Assembly (NCBI RefSeq): GCF_019175365.1 | Contig: NZ_CP059572.1 | Location: 2,418,001 to 2,482,000, forward strand | DNA: 64,000 nucleotides | Source: Actinomadura graeca | GTDB taxonomy: Bacteria > Actinomycetota > Actinomycetes > Streptosporangiales > Streptosporangiaceae | Reading direction: 5' to 3' | Shown here: positions 49,424 through 60,473 of the stretch, one piece after another | How positions within the stretch are numbered: the stretch's first letter is position 1 | How the letters are laid out: each line of letters opens with the position of its first letter | Notes under the pieces: model-generated | Told to the model about the DNA's origin: nothing | Databases searched by the model: none | What the model saw: the letters and a program-made list of their open reading frames with translations, nothing else | Translations under genes and position numbers: made by a program

Positions 49424-50857
49424 TTACAGGGCCGGATGCCGCAGGTGCCAGTCCGTCTCAAGCTGGTAGACGTGGCCGAGCTGGATCAGTAGTTGTTCCT
49501 CGAACGGCCGGCCGACGAACTGGAACCCCAGCGGCATGTCATCCTCGCCGAAACCGCCCGGCAGAGTGATGGTCGGGGCGCCGGCCATATTGAACGGGGT
49601 GACGAAGCGGAGAAAGTCCGTCAGGGCTTCGGGATCGGCATACACCGCCTCCTTCCGCGCGAGCGTGAGGCTCGTGGTCGGCTGCACCGGAGCCAGCAGG
49701 ACATCCACGTCGCACAGGGTACGCGCCAGTCCGCCGGTGAACGCGAGCCGCTGATGGTGCGCGTGCATCAGCTCGATCGCGGAGACGGTCTGGCCGTGCG
49801 TGATGAGCCCGGCGATCGAGCCGGGTGTGTCGGCTGAACCGTATTCCGAGGCGCGCGAGGGATAGGTTTCCTGGTGGGCGATCGCGGCCTCCACGCCGGC
49901 GTACCGGGGCCACATGGCATTGATGGTGCTGGTATCAGGAAGGGTGACCTCGACGATCGTCGCGCCGAGGCGGCGCAGCAGAGCGATGACGTCATCGAGC
50001 ATGCCGATGGTCGCCTGGTCGACACGGGTCTCGTTGTAGGCGCGGTCCACTCCGATGCGTACCGGCCCGATCGGGGCGCCGAGGCCGGCCAGGTAGTCGG
50101 GCACCGGTATGGCGGCCGCGGTCGGGTCATGCGGGTCCGCTCCGGCGATCGCTCCCAGGATCGCGGCCGCGTCCTGCGCCGAGCGTGCCATCGGACCGAC
50201 GTGGTCGAGGCTCGCGGCGAGCGCGAAGACGCCGTGCCTGCTCACCCGTCCCCACGTGGGTTTGATGCCGGTGATGCCGTTGGCCGCGGAGGGGTACCGG
50301 ATCGACCCGCCGGTGTCGGTGCCCAGGGAACCGAAGGCGAGGCCGGCCGCCACCGCGACGCCGGAACCGCTTGAGGAGGCGCCGGACCAGTACTCGGGGT
50401 TCCACGGGTTGCGGGGTGGTGTGACGGACGGGTGGTGCTCGGCGAATGCGCTTTCGGTGAGCTGCAGCTTACCGAGCAGAACGGCCCCGGCTTGCGAGAG
50501 ACGCTGGACCACTGTCGCATCGTAGGCGGGCACGTGGCCGGAGCGGATCGTGGTACCGGCCGCGGTGACGATGCCGGCGGTGAAGCAGAGGTCCTTCACA
50601 GCGATCGGCACACCGTGCAGGGGGCCTCGGTACCGGCCCGCTGCCAGCTCGGCCTGGGCGTTCCTGGCTTGAGCAAGGGCGACGTCCGCCGTCACCGTGG
50701 CGTAGCTGCGCAGCACCGGATCGACCTGGTCGATCCGTGCCAGCAGTGTCTCGGTCAACTCCACTGGCGTGAGTTCGCGTGCGCGTAGCTTCGCGGCGAC
50801 TTCCAGCAGGCTCGCATAGTGCACACGGGTCTCGTGTGCGGTACGGGTGGGGGTCAT
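49424..50857 (-). CDS. amidase-signature-family amidase
   Basis: A 477-residue protein from ATG 50857. Ser-cisSer-Lys triad visible: Lys88 in PIAVKDL, the cis-Ser in GASSSGSG (159-166), and nucleophile Ser185 in DTGGSIRYPS. The family hydrolyses amides, nicotinamide-like compounds or aryl acylamides in the cytoplasm. First gene of an amidase-TetR unit behind a 28-bp palindrome, with an MFS exporter downstream. Confidence 0.92.
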   Translation of the reverse strand: MTPTRTAHETRVHYASLLEVAAKLRARELTPVELTETLLARIDQVDPVLRSYATVTADVALAQARNAQAELAAGRYRGPLHGVPIAVKDLCFTAGIVTAAGTTIRSGHVPAYDATVVQRLSQAGAVLLGKLQLTESAFAEHHPSVTPPRNPWNPEYWSGASSSGSGVAVAAGLAFGSLGTDTGGSIRYPSAANGITGIKPTWGRVSRHGVFALAASLDHVGPMARSAQDAAAILGAIAGADPHDPTAAAIPVPDYLAGLGAPIGPVRIGVDRAYNETRVDQATIGMLDDVIALLRRLGATIVEVTLPDTSTINAMWPRYAGVEAAIAHQETYPSRASEYGSADTPGSIAGLITHGQTVSAIELMHAHHQRLAFTGGLARTLCDVDVLLAPVQPTTSLTLARKEAVYADPEALTDFLRFVTPFNMAGAPTITLPGGFGEDDMPLGFQFVGRPFEEQLLIQLGHVYQLETDWHLRHPAL

Positions 50858-50861
50858 GGGA

Positions 50862-50889
50862 ACACCATACATACTAGTATGTATGGTGT
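50862..50889. promoter_or_regulatory. perfect 28-bp palindrome, TetR operator
   Basis: The half-site ACACCATACATACT (50862-50875) is followed without spacer by its exact complement. It sits four bases upstream of the amidase start codon and contains the AT-rich TACTAGTA centre common in TetR sites. The TetR encoded 42 bp after the amidase is the likely ligand. Confidence 0.75.
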
Positions 50890-51418
50890 CGAGTCCGGCC
50901 GAGATCGTCGGAGGGGCTGCCGGGGACGGACGGCGTGGAAGGTGATGATCCGCTGCCGGCCGTGGTCGGAAACGTGCAGGATTCCGAACGCCGGTTCCAG
51001 GTCGCCCGTCCGGGCATGGCGGAACCGTTCACGGCCGACGAAGCAGGTGCGGACGGGGTGGCCGGCCCAGTCCTCACTGCACCCGCCACGGTGGCCGGCT
51101 CACGAGGCTCGTCGATGCAGGCGGCGACCTCGGCCCGCAACGCCGCGGCCAGCATCTGCCGAGCGCCGTCGCGCGGTTGGATCTAGGGTTTCCCACGTCG
51201 CCCTTCGAAGGAAAGCGTCCGGCTGAAGCCGCGAGCGTCACGCCCGTCCACACGCCGGGAACCCGCCGTGGCGGTCGCGGGCCTTCCTTATAGGGCTGCG
51301 CCACGTTGAGGGCTCCGAAGGTGGGCAGCTGAAGTAGATTCCGGCGGTGGCCCGATTTCCAGGTGGACGGCCAGGGGCCTTGGTCGATTGCCTGACGGGC
51401 CGAGCGGTTGGTGGGTGT
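50890..51418. other. 529-bp stretch with an IS256 relic, no intact gene
   Basis: Contains the IS256-type N-terminal fragment at 51075-51182. A minus-strand frame at about 50900-51060 reads RTCFVGRERFRHARTGDLEP and HVSDHGRQRIITFH, which looks like the tail of a small degraded gene but matches nothing I can name. Confidence 0.4.
51075..51182 (-). pseudogene. IS256-family transposase N-terminal relic
   Basis: Minus-strand reading IQPRDGARQMLAAALRAEVA then ACIDEPRE matches the D-G-A-R-x-M-L-A-A-A-L-x-A-E-V-A-A-Y-I opening of IS256-type transposases for about 25 residues and then diverges. A TAG precedes it. Only a scrap remains. Confidence 0.5.
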
Positions 51419-52279
51419 TTATTTCTTCTTGCCGACGCCGCCGTAGGCGTGGGCGTCCGGTACCGGCTCGAAGGGGCTCGGTTCTGGGCGCCAGCGGTTG
51501 ACCGGGACGATGCCCGGCTCCACGATTTCCAATCCGTCGAAGAAGCGCGCGATTTGATCTGGCCGACGCAGGCGGTACGGGACGGCGCCGGTTTCGTCAT
51601 AGCCTTCCTGTGCCTCGGCGAAGGACTCGTCGGTGTCGGTGCCGGCGTTCAGCGCCAGGAAGCTGTCCGGCGGGAGGCCGGCCAAGAGCCGCCGGACGAG
51701 TTCCCGGGCCGTGGCGTCGTCGGGGACGTGCCCCATGGTGCCCATGAGCATCAGGGCGATCGGCTGCCCGAAGTTCAGGGTCGTGGCGGCTTCGCGCAAG
51801 ATCGTGGACGGATCGTGGAGGTCGGCGTCGACGTAGGCGGTCGCGCCTTCCGGGGTGCTGGTGAGGAGCGCTCGCGCGTGCACCAGGACGAGCGGGTCGT
51901 TGTCGACGTAGACGATGCGCGAGTCCGGGGCCACGCGCTGCGCCACCTCGTGGGTGTTGTCCTCCGTGGGCAGGCCCGTTCCGATGTCGAGGAACTGCCG
52001 GATTCCCTCCTTCTCCGCCAGGTACCGGACGACCCTGGTGAGAAAGGCCCGGGAATGGCGGGCGAGATCGACGATTCCGGGGAAGACGCGGACGTACTCC
52101 TGGCCGGCCTGCTGGTCGACCGGGAAATTGTCCTTTCCACCCAGCCAGTAATTCCAGATCCGGGCGGAGTGCGGCACCGAGGTGTCGATCCCGGCGTACA
52201 GGTCCTTCTCGGCCTCATGCGAGGCGAACTCATCGTCGGGGCTGTTCACAGCGACCTCCCGCGGGTCTCGCGCGCCCAT
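51419..52279 (-). CDS. SAM-dependent methyltransferase (Methyltransf_19 / DUF574)
   Basis: A 286-residue protein. DTSVPHSARIWNYWLGGKDN and FPVDQQAG open the family, FLDIGTGLPTEDNTHEVAQR is the SAM-binding motif I, and VYVDNDPLVLVHARAL follows. These enzymes are abundant in actinomycetes, often many per genome beside DUF5753/DUF397 regulators; substrate unknown. A GTG at codon 11 is a possible shorter start. Confidence 0.9.
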   Translation of the reverse strand: MGARDPREVAVNSPDDEFASHEAEKDLYAGIDTSVPHSARIWNYWLGGKDNFPVDQQAGQEYVRVFPGIVDLARHSRAFLTRVVRYLAEKEGIRQFLDIGTGLPTEDNTHEVAQRVAPDSRIVYVDNDPLVLVHARALLTSTPEGATAYVDADLHDPSTILREAATTLNFGQPIALMLMGTMGHVPDDATARELVRRLLAGLPPDSFLALNAGTDTDESFAEAQEGYDETGAVPYRLRRPDQIARFFDGLEIVEPGIVPVNRWRPEPSPFEPVPDAHAYGGVGKKK

Positions 52280-52332
52280 GACCCTAGCGCTTCGTCAGCC
52301 TCTGCGACAGCGAACCGGAAGGGCCGTGGTAG

Positions 52333-53424
52333 TCAGGTGAGGAGCTTGTGCAGTATTCGGACCGATTCGTCTGGTGGGGCCGCTGAGACCGCCAGTCCGT
52401 TCACCAGTCCGTAGCACTTGCAGACCAGCGTTGATTCGTGCGGGTAGAGCGCGTGGTGCCACTGGTGCAGCACGAGAACGTCCGGGGAATCCAGCTCACG
52501 GAAGCGCAGGAGCCGGATCGGGCCATGGGCACAGAAATGCGGGCTGCCGGCGGGACGGATCTGAATGGTGACCTGGTTGAGTTCGGTCAGTTCGAGCATG
52601 TGCCGCAGTTGCCGGCGCCACACGTCGGCGGGCATGTCCCGAAAGGGCGGTCGGCGGAGCGTCCTTTCCTCCAGCACGAACCACAGCAGCACCGCGGTTC
52701 CGCGTCGCAGCATGCGTTGGCCGTGCGCTTGCAGACCTCGCGGGTCCGCGCCGTCCTCGGCGCCCGGGCGAGACGTGAGCTGGAGGTGGGCGGCGAACTC
52801 GGCGGTCTGCAGGTGGGCGGGGATGCCGTGCGGGTCGTAGATGCGCAGGCGGGAGCACCACTCCTCAAGCACCAGGCAGGACTGGAGGGAGCCCGCCGCG
52901 CCGGTCGACGCCGGCCGCTGCCTTTTCGCCCAGTCCAAGAGGACGGCCCGTCTCGCGTCCTCGACGTCGAACAGCCCGTCGTGTCCGTTCGGGAAGGAGA
53001 ACGGGGCGGGCTTCGGAGCGTGGGGGGAGTCGGACGTCTCGGGATCGTTGCGCCGCCGGGCCGCCCGCCGCATACCGGCCAGTTCCTTCGTCGCCGCCTC
53101 GTGCCGCTGCTTCCACTCGGCGACGGTGCCGACGGTGGCGTCGGGATCCAGGCCGCGGCGGGCCGTCATCTCCCGGAAGACGATCACCAAGGAAAGGGAC
53201 ATCTCCCACCGTGGCAACTGCCGACGCGGCTTGGTGAAGAGATCGTGCACCGTCGAACTGCGCAGCGGGATCACCGGTCCGCCCGCCGGCCGCCGCGGTC
53301 GCCTCCGTATCGCCTCCGCACAATCCTCGATGGCGGCGTAGGACGACGGCGCGGCCACCGCCCGTGCCGCGTCCAACGTGGCGAGGAAGCCGTCGATCAC
53401 GCGCTGCTTGGCCTCGTCAGTCAT
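52333..53424 (-). CDS. DUF5753-domain protein with divergent N-terminus
   Basis: A 363-residue protein. The C-terminal half follows DUF5753 (SLQSCLVLEEWCSRLRIYDP, PAHLQTAEFAAHLQLTSRPG, LRHMLELTELNQVTIQIRPA, HFCAHGPIRLLRFRELDSPD). The N-terminal 150 residues carry SSTVHDLFTKPRRQLPRWEM, which fits the divergent HTH plus Arg-rich linker of many actinobacterial paralogues, but no clean XRE motif is seen. Probably a transcription regulator; no DUF397 partner is adjacent. Confidence 0.72.
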   Translation of the reverse strand: MTDEAKQRVIDGFLATLDAARAVAAPSSYAAIEDCAEAIRRRPRRPAGGPVIPLRSSTVHDLFTKPRRQLPRWEMSLSLVIVFREMTARRGLDPDATVGTVAEWKQRHEAATKELAGMRRAARRRNDPETSDSPHAPKPAPFSFPNGHDGLFDVEDARRAVLLDWAKRQRPASTGAAGSLQSCLVLEEWCSRLRIYDPHGIPAHLQTAEFAAHLQLTSRPGAEDGADPRGLQAHGQRMLRRGTAVLLWFVLEERTLRRPPFRDMPADVWRRQLRHMLELTELNQVTIQIRPAGSPHFCAHGPIRLLRFRELDSPDVLVLHQWHHALYPHESTLVCKCYGLVNGLAVSAAPPDESVRILHKLLT

Positions 53425-53657
53425 GTGGACTCCGAGAGAGTGTCACGAACCGCTGCGCCTATTCGGCGCACATCCTGCCATCCTCGCCGGAATCGGAACA
53501 GGTCACCTGGCACACTTGCCGCGATAATTGATCATTCATCCTCTTCGGATCATCCGAATAGCGGTAATTCGGTACGTGCAACCGTGCTGTATCCGGGTTT
53601 ATCCGGATAACAGTCGTTTCGGTGCCGATGGGACTGAAGATGGTCCAGCGTTGACAC

Positions 53658-53903
53658 ATGCCCACACCGCCACCGACGGCGCGGGGGGAAGACCCTTCGA
53701 ATAGAGAGGCGGGTCCAGGGTCACGGGGCTCGCGGGACATCGGCGCGGATGACGAAGCCCTCGCCCTCTGCCTGTACACGATCTGGGCACTACGGACAGG
53801 TCGCCCGATTCCGGCACGGCCGTACGCGGCGCTGAGCGTCCGGGAGCTGGAGGAGTTCTGGTGTGACCACGTCCCGGCGAACCCTTGGCGCCGGGGTCGC
53901 TGA
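53658..53903 (+). CDS. unknown 81-residue protein
   Basis: ATG 53658. ADDEALALCLYTIWALRTGR then PYAALSVRELEEFWCDHVPA; the second half looks like a helical bundle segment that recurs in actinobacterial small proteins near DUF5753/Methyltransf_19 genes. No function assigned. The 233 bp upstream is the shared promoter space with the DUF5753 gene. Confidence 0.5.
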   Translation: MPTPPPTARGEDPSNREAGPGSRGSRDIGADDEALALCLYTIWALRTGRPIPARPYAALSVRELEEFWCDHVPANPWRRGR

Positions 53904-54027
53904 CCGTCGTCGCGCTGTGGCGGCGGTCAGGGCCCCGAAGGCAGCGTTCTTACTGATGTGGCTGCATTACGCTGTAGTCCGTTTATGTGGGACGACGCGT
54001 CCTTCGCGGGGATTCTGGGGTGACAGG

Positions 54028-55182
54028 GTGAAGTCTGTATTCAGAGTCTTCCGCCGGCGGCGTGAGGACGAGCTGGCGCTCATCGACGCCGAGATCACGG
54101 CCTTCGGCGAGGCGCTGGCCCAGCACGCGCTCGTGCCCGAGGAGCACGCCGCCGACGCCGGGCTCCTGGCGGACTACACGCGCGCGCTCGACGCCTATGA
54201 CCAGGCCAAACGGGCTTTCGTCGGAGATCGTGACCGGGCGGACGCCGTGGACGTGATGCTCGCGCTGGCCGAGGGACGCCATGCGCTCGCCTGTGTCGAC
54301 GCCCGTCTGGCGGGCCTTCCCGCGCCGCCCGGCACGCCCCCGTGCTTCTTCGATCCGCGCCATGGCGCGTCCGCCGAGCGGGTCGCCTGGACCCCCGAGG
54401 GCGGCAGCACCCGGATCATCGACGTGTGCGCCGCCGATGCGGTGAGGCTCAGTGAGGGCATGTCGCCCATCGCGACCAGCCGCCACCGGCCGCCGGAGCC
54501 GCAGCGGCGTACGCCCGCGCGTCCGCCCCGGCCGCGCGTCTCCGAGCGCGCGCCCGCGCCGGAGTCCCGGCCGGACGTCGCCCGGCGCACTGATCCGGCG
54601 CCGGGACCTCGGCGGGAGCCCGCGCCTTTCAAGACGTGCCCGCCGAGCGTCCGCAAGGGCCAGCAGGTGCAGGGACGCGGGAACAGGGAGCCCAGGCTTT
54701 CCCACCGTGAACCGCGCGTCCCCCTGGTGCTGGTCGTGCGTCTCCATGGTGGCGCGCGTAACAGCGTCGAGGTCATCGAGGACGGGGGCGCGCGGTCCTT
54801 GCTCCGGGCCCGGGGACGGAGTCGCGTCGTGGAACCCATTCCCTTGAGCGAGGACAAGCACGTCCGGCTGCGTATCGAGTCGGCGGGCCAATGGAATGCG
54901 TGGCTGCAACCCGTGGCCACCGTCCCGGCGGTCGAGGACGGCATCTCCTCACGTGGTTCTTTCGTTCTCCGGTACGCGGGAGGGCCCGCGATCGTCCACA
55001 TGAGCCACGCCGACAAGGGCGACTTCTCGGTCACCGAGCTGGACGCGGACCTCTGGCAAGGGCGGCACGTCCTGTCCGGGACGGGCGCGTCCTTCGCCGA
55101 GGCCCACCTGTCCGGCCCGACCTACCTTCATGTGCGCGCCGAGGGCAACTGGAAGATCAGGTTCACTCCCGGAGATCACTGA
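54028..55182 (+). CDS. two-part unknown protein (helical N-terminus, beta-rich C-terminus)
   Basis: A 384-residue protein from GTG 54028 (an upstream ATG at 53956 would add 24 residues but gives an unlikely start). Residues 1-100 are charged helices (REDELALIDAEITAFGEALA); then PCFFDPRHGASAERVAWTPE and IIDVCAADAVRLSEG match the tail found in actinobacterial membrane proteins that handle a Cys-containing 'ACAAC' motif, here reduced to one Cys. A Pro/Arg-rich linker leads to two beta-type repeats (VRLRIESAGQWNAWLQP and TYLHVRAEGNWKIRFTP). No signal or membrane segment. Function unknown; the repeats suggest a ligand-binding sandwich. Confidence 0.6.
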   Translation: MKSVFRVFRRRREDELALIDAEITAFGEALAQHALVPEEHAADAGLLADYTRALDAYDQAKRAFVGDRDRADAVDVMLALAEGRHALACVDARLAGLPAPPGTPPCFFDPRHGASAERVAWTPEGGSTRIIDVCAADAVRLSEGMSPIATSRHRPPEPQRRTPARPPRPRVSERAPAPESRPDVARRTDPAPGPRREPAPFKTCPPSVRKGQQVQGRGNREPRLSHREPRVPLVLVVRLHGGARNSVEVIEDGGARSLLRARGRSRVVEPIPLSEDKHVRLRIESAGQWNAWLQPVATVPAVEDGISSRGSFVLRYAGGPAIVHMSHADKGDFSVTELDADLWQGRHVLSGTGASFAEAHLSGPTYLHVRAEGNWKIRFTPGDH

Positions 55183-55210
55183 GGCCGCGGTCCGGACGGT
55201 GGCGGTCGCG

Positions 55211-56752
55211 TCATGCGTCCGTCCCCGCCGGAAGGTCGCGCGGGTCCCGGCCGGTGTACAGGCTCCACTCGGCGTCGATGCGCATGGTGGCCCGCTTCTC
55301 CGGGGTGTAGGGCTCCCACGTGGGGATGTCGCTGTGGCCCGGGGCGCCGTCGCGTGCGAAGGACGTCCACGCCTGTGCCATGCGGGTGGAGACCTCGCGG
55401 CGGTCGCCGCGGTCGCCTGCGAACGGCGACAGTTCCGCGTTGTGGAACACGAACGGCAGGTCGAGGCTGTGGGTGGCCCCGAGCAGCCCGCCGAGGATCG
55501 GGGTCTGGTAGGCGAACTCGTAGCAGTGGACGGTGTGCCGTGCCGACAGCTCCGACGCCAGGGTGATGGCGGCCGGTGCGAAGGTCATGTCCGTGACGAT
55601 CCGGGCCAGGCGCAGCCGCGCCGGTTCGGGGCCGGGGCCGTTCTGCCCGCCGGTGATGACGTCGTCCGCGGCGGCGCCGAACCGGTTCGCCGTCCAGGTG
55701 TGCAGCTGGGAGTCCGAGAACGTCGCGTACTCCGGCGCGTTGCAGAGGATGAGCGAGGCGTCGTGGGTGGTATGGCCGATGAGGACGGGGATGCCGGGCC
55801 CCGCGGCGGGGGCGGCAGCGTCGACGTGGGGCGCGAAGGACGCCTGGGCCGCGTCCAGCAGGTCCTGGTCGAGGGTGAAGCCGCCCATGACGTCGCCGGT
55901 GAGGCCCCGCTGGAGTTCGAGGAGCGGCCCGGTGCCCCACGTGGTCAGCTCCCCGGCGCGGGCGGTGCCCAGGCCGGCGAGGTGCAGGGCCTGGTCGGCG
56001 AGGTCGCGGCCCGCCTCGTCCGAGACCGGCAACGGGCCTGGCGTGCTCTGGATGATCGCCTTGTGGAACAGGCCGGACGCCGACGGCATCGACATCAGGT
56101 TGCGGACCTTGTCGCCGCCTCCCGACTGGCCGAACACGGTGACGTTGCCGGGGTCGCCGCCGAAGCCGTCGATGTTGTCGCGCACCCAGGTGAGGGCGAG
56201 GACGAGGTCGAGCAGCCCGGCGACGCCGGAGTGCTCGAACTCCTCGCCGAGGAGCGCGTCCAGGGCCAGGTAGCCGAAGATCCCCAGGCGGTGGTTGACG
56301 GTGACCACGACGACGTCGCCGAGCCGGGCGAGGCGGTCGCCCAGGAACATCGACTCGGAGCCGGCGCCGTGCTGGTAGCCGCCGCCGTGGAACCACACCA
56401 TGACCGGCCGCCTGCCGGACGGCGTCGCCTCGGGCGTCCAGACGTTGAGGACGAGGCAGTCCTCCCCCATCGGGACGCCTTCGAGCGCCGAGCCGGTGCG
56501 GGGGTAGAGGTAGTCCATCGCCTCGGCCCACGAGCCGGTCGCCGCCAGCCGGATGTCGTTCTGCGGCGCGGCGCTGCCGAAGACCGTCGCGTCCCGCACG
56601 CCGTGCCAGGGCTTCGCCGGTTCCGGCGGCCGGAACCGGGCCGGGCCGCCGGTGGGCGCGCCGTAGGGGATGCCGAGGAACGACGCGACGCCGCGATGGC
56701 GGACGCCGCCGACCTTCCCGGACGTGGTCTCGACTATGACTCGCTGTTGCAT
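55211..56752 (-). CDS. type-B carboxylesterase
   Basis: A 513-residue esterase without signal peptide. Oxyanion segment [13 protein letters not shown], nucleophile elbow FGQSGGGDK, and the family N-terminus TTSGKVGG...[10 protein letters not shown]. The usual Glu/Asp and His of the triad lie in the C-terminal half. It overlaps the end of the oligopeptide ATPase gene by 19 bp and ends the transporter operon, so it probably hydrolyses an imported ester. Confidence 0.9.
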   Translation of the reverse strand: MQQRVIVETTSGKVGGVRHRGVASFLGIPYGAPTGGPARFRPPEPAKPWHGVRDATVFGSAAPQNDIRLAATGSWAEAMDYLYPRTGSALEGVPMGEDCLVLNVWTPEATPSGRRPVMVWFHGGGYQHGAGSESMFLGDRLARLGDVVVVTVNHRLGIFGYLALDALLGEEFEHSGVAGLLDLVLALTWVRDNIDGFGGDPGNVTVFGQSGGGDKVRNLMSMPSASGLFHKAIIQSTPGPLPVSDEAGRDLADQALHLAGLGTARAGELTTWGTGPLLELQRGLTGDVMGGFTLDQDLLDAAQASFAPHVDAAAPAAGPGIPVLIGHTTHDASLILCNAPEYATFSDSQLHTWTANRFGAAADDVITGGQNGPGPEPARLRLARIVTDMTFAPAAITLASELSARHTVHCYEFAYQTPILGGLLGATHSLDLPFVFHNAELSPFAGDRGDRREVSTRMAQAWTSFARDGAPGHSDIPTWEPYTPEKRATMRIDAEWSLYTGRDPRDLPAGTDA

Positions 56753-57541
56753 GGGGGAGCCTTCTCCTGCGACGTTCGGGTGGCCTTGGGGATCGCGGCG
56801 ATGAGCCGCCTGGTGTAGTCCGCGCGGGGGCGGTCGTACACCGAGCGCGCGTCGCCGGACTCGACGACGGTGCCGTGGTAGAGGACGACCAGGTCGTCGG
56901 CGAGGTACCGGACCACGCCGAGGTCGTGCGAGATGAACAGGTAGGCGACGCCGAGGTCGGCCTTGAGCTCGTTGAACAGGTTGAGTATCTGCGCCTGGAG
57001 GGAGAGGTCCAGGGCGCTCACCGGCTCGTCGCAGACGATCAGCCGCGGCCGCATGACCAGGGCGCGGGCGATCGCGACGCGCTGCCGCTGGCCGCCGGAG
57101 AACTCGGCGGGATAGCGGTCCACCGCCGAGGCCGGAAGGCCGACGCGCTCCAGCGCCTCGTGCACCCGGTCCCGGACGGCGCGTGAGTCGAGGGTCCGCT
57201 GGGCGCGCAGCGGCTCGCCGAGCGTCCGGCCGATGGGTTTGACCGGGTTCAGCGACCCGTACGGGTCCTGGAACACGACCTGGATCCGGCTGCTCAGCTC
57301 GCGGCGCTCGCGCCGTCCGGCCCGGGTGATGTCCCGGCCGTCGAAGGTGATCGATCCTCCGCTGACCGGCGCCAGGCCGAGGATCGCCTTGCCGAGTGTC
57401 GATTTGCCGGAGCCGGACTCCCCGACGAGGCCCACGGTGCGTCCGTGGCCGGCGGTGAGGGAGACGCCGTCCAGCGCGGTGACCGGTCCGCCGCGGCGGC
57501 GCGGGTAGCGGACGGTGAGGTCCTCGATCGTCAGCAGCGGC

Positions 57542-57549
<8 letters not shown>
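56734..57549 (-). CDS. oligopeptide/dipeptide ABC transporter ATPase (DppF-like)
   Basis: A 271-residue ATPase: Walker [11 protein letters not shown]-loop [10 protein letters not shown], signature FSGGQRQR, Walker [14 protein letters not shown]-loop [14 protein letters not shown]. The C-terminal oligo_HPY extension is short. It starts 8 bp inside the upstream fusion gene, showing translational coupling. Works with the ATPase half of the fusion as the second nucleotide-binding subunit. Confidence 0.93.
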
Positions 57550-59496
<1,947 letters not shown>

Positions 59497-59500
<4 letters not shown>

Positions 59501-60438
59501 GAGGCCCGCACCCGGGAGTCGATCAGCACGTACGCGACGTCGGTCACCAGGTTCGCCGCGACGACCAGGAGCGTGAAGTACACGGCGACGCCCTGGATCA
59601 CCGGGATGTCCTTCGTGCCGGTCGCGCTGACCGCGAGGCTGCCCAGCCCGGGCAGCCCGAAGACCTGCTCGATCACGACCGAGCCGCCGAGCGCGCCGAC
59701 CAGCAGGATGCTCGACATCGTGGTGATCGGTATGGCGGCGCTGCGCAGCGCGTGCTTGAACACGATGCGCCGCTCCGGCACGCCGTTGGCCCGCAGGTTG
59801 TCGATGTAGGGGCGGCGCAGGACGTCGAGCATCGCCTCCCTGGTCTGCTTCGCGATCGCCGTGACCCCGCTCAGGGCGAGTGCGGTGACCGGAAGCAGCA
59901 GCGAGCGCGCCCAGCCGCCCGGCGAGTCGGTGAACTTGACGTACCCGGTGGCCGGGAGGAGCCCGAGCCGCACGCTGACCAGCGAGATCAGCAGCAGGCC
60001 CAGCCAGAAGCCGGGGATCGCGAGGCCGCCGATGCTGAGCAGGTCGACCAGCCGTCCGGCGACCGTCCCGGCCTTGCTGCTGGCGACGCCGAGGACGACC
60101 CCGAGCACCGTGGCGAGGACGGTCGCCCCGATCACGAGGGAGAGCGTGACGGGAAGTCTCGTGGCCAACGCGGTCGTCACCGCCTCCTTGTTGGTGAGCG
60201 AGTTGCCGAGCGAGCCGTGGAACACACCGTCGAGCCAGTGCCAGTACTGGGCCCAGACCGGCTCGTCGAGGTGCAGCTGCCGTTGCAGCCGCTCGACGTC
60301 CTGCCTCGTCGCCTGCAGGCCCGCCAGCTGGCTCGCGGCGTCACCGGGGATGAGCGACTGGAGGACGAAGACCACGATCGACACCACGAACAGCAGCGGC
60401 ACCGACAGCAGGAGCCTGCGCATCAGGATGCGTTTCAT
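59497..60438 (-). CDS. oligopeptide ABC transporter permease (DppB-like)
   Basis: A 313-residue permease from ATG 60438 (MKRILMRRLLLSVPLLFVVS). Family mark VFVLQSLIPGDAA, LHLDEPVWAQYWHWLDGVFH, and the EAA loop ARANGVPERRIVFKHAL-like LRANGVPERRIVFKHALRSA. About six membrane helices. First permease of the operon, 35 bp after the lipoprotein gene. Confidence 0.92.
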
Positions 60439-60473
60439 CGGGATTTCCTTCGGAGAGGACGCGCCATGAAGGC

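Noticed and set aside
52438..53610. 390-residue plus-strand frame opposite the DUF5753 gene
   Set aside because: Low-complexity composition and no motif; the minus-strand gene shows the DUF5753 pattern.
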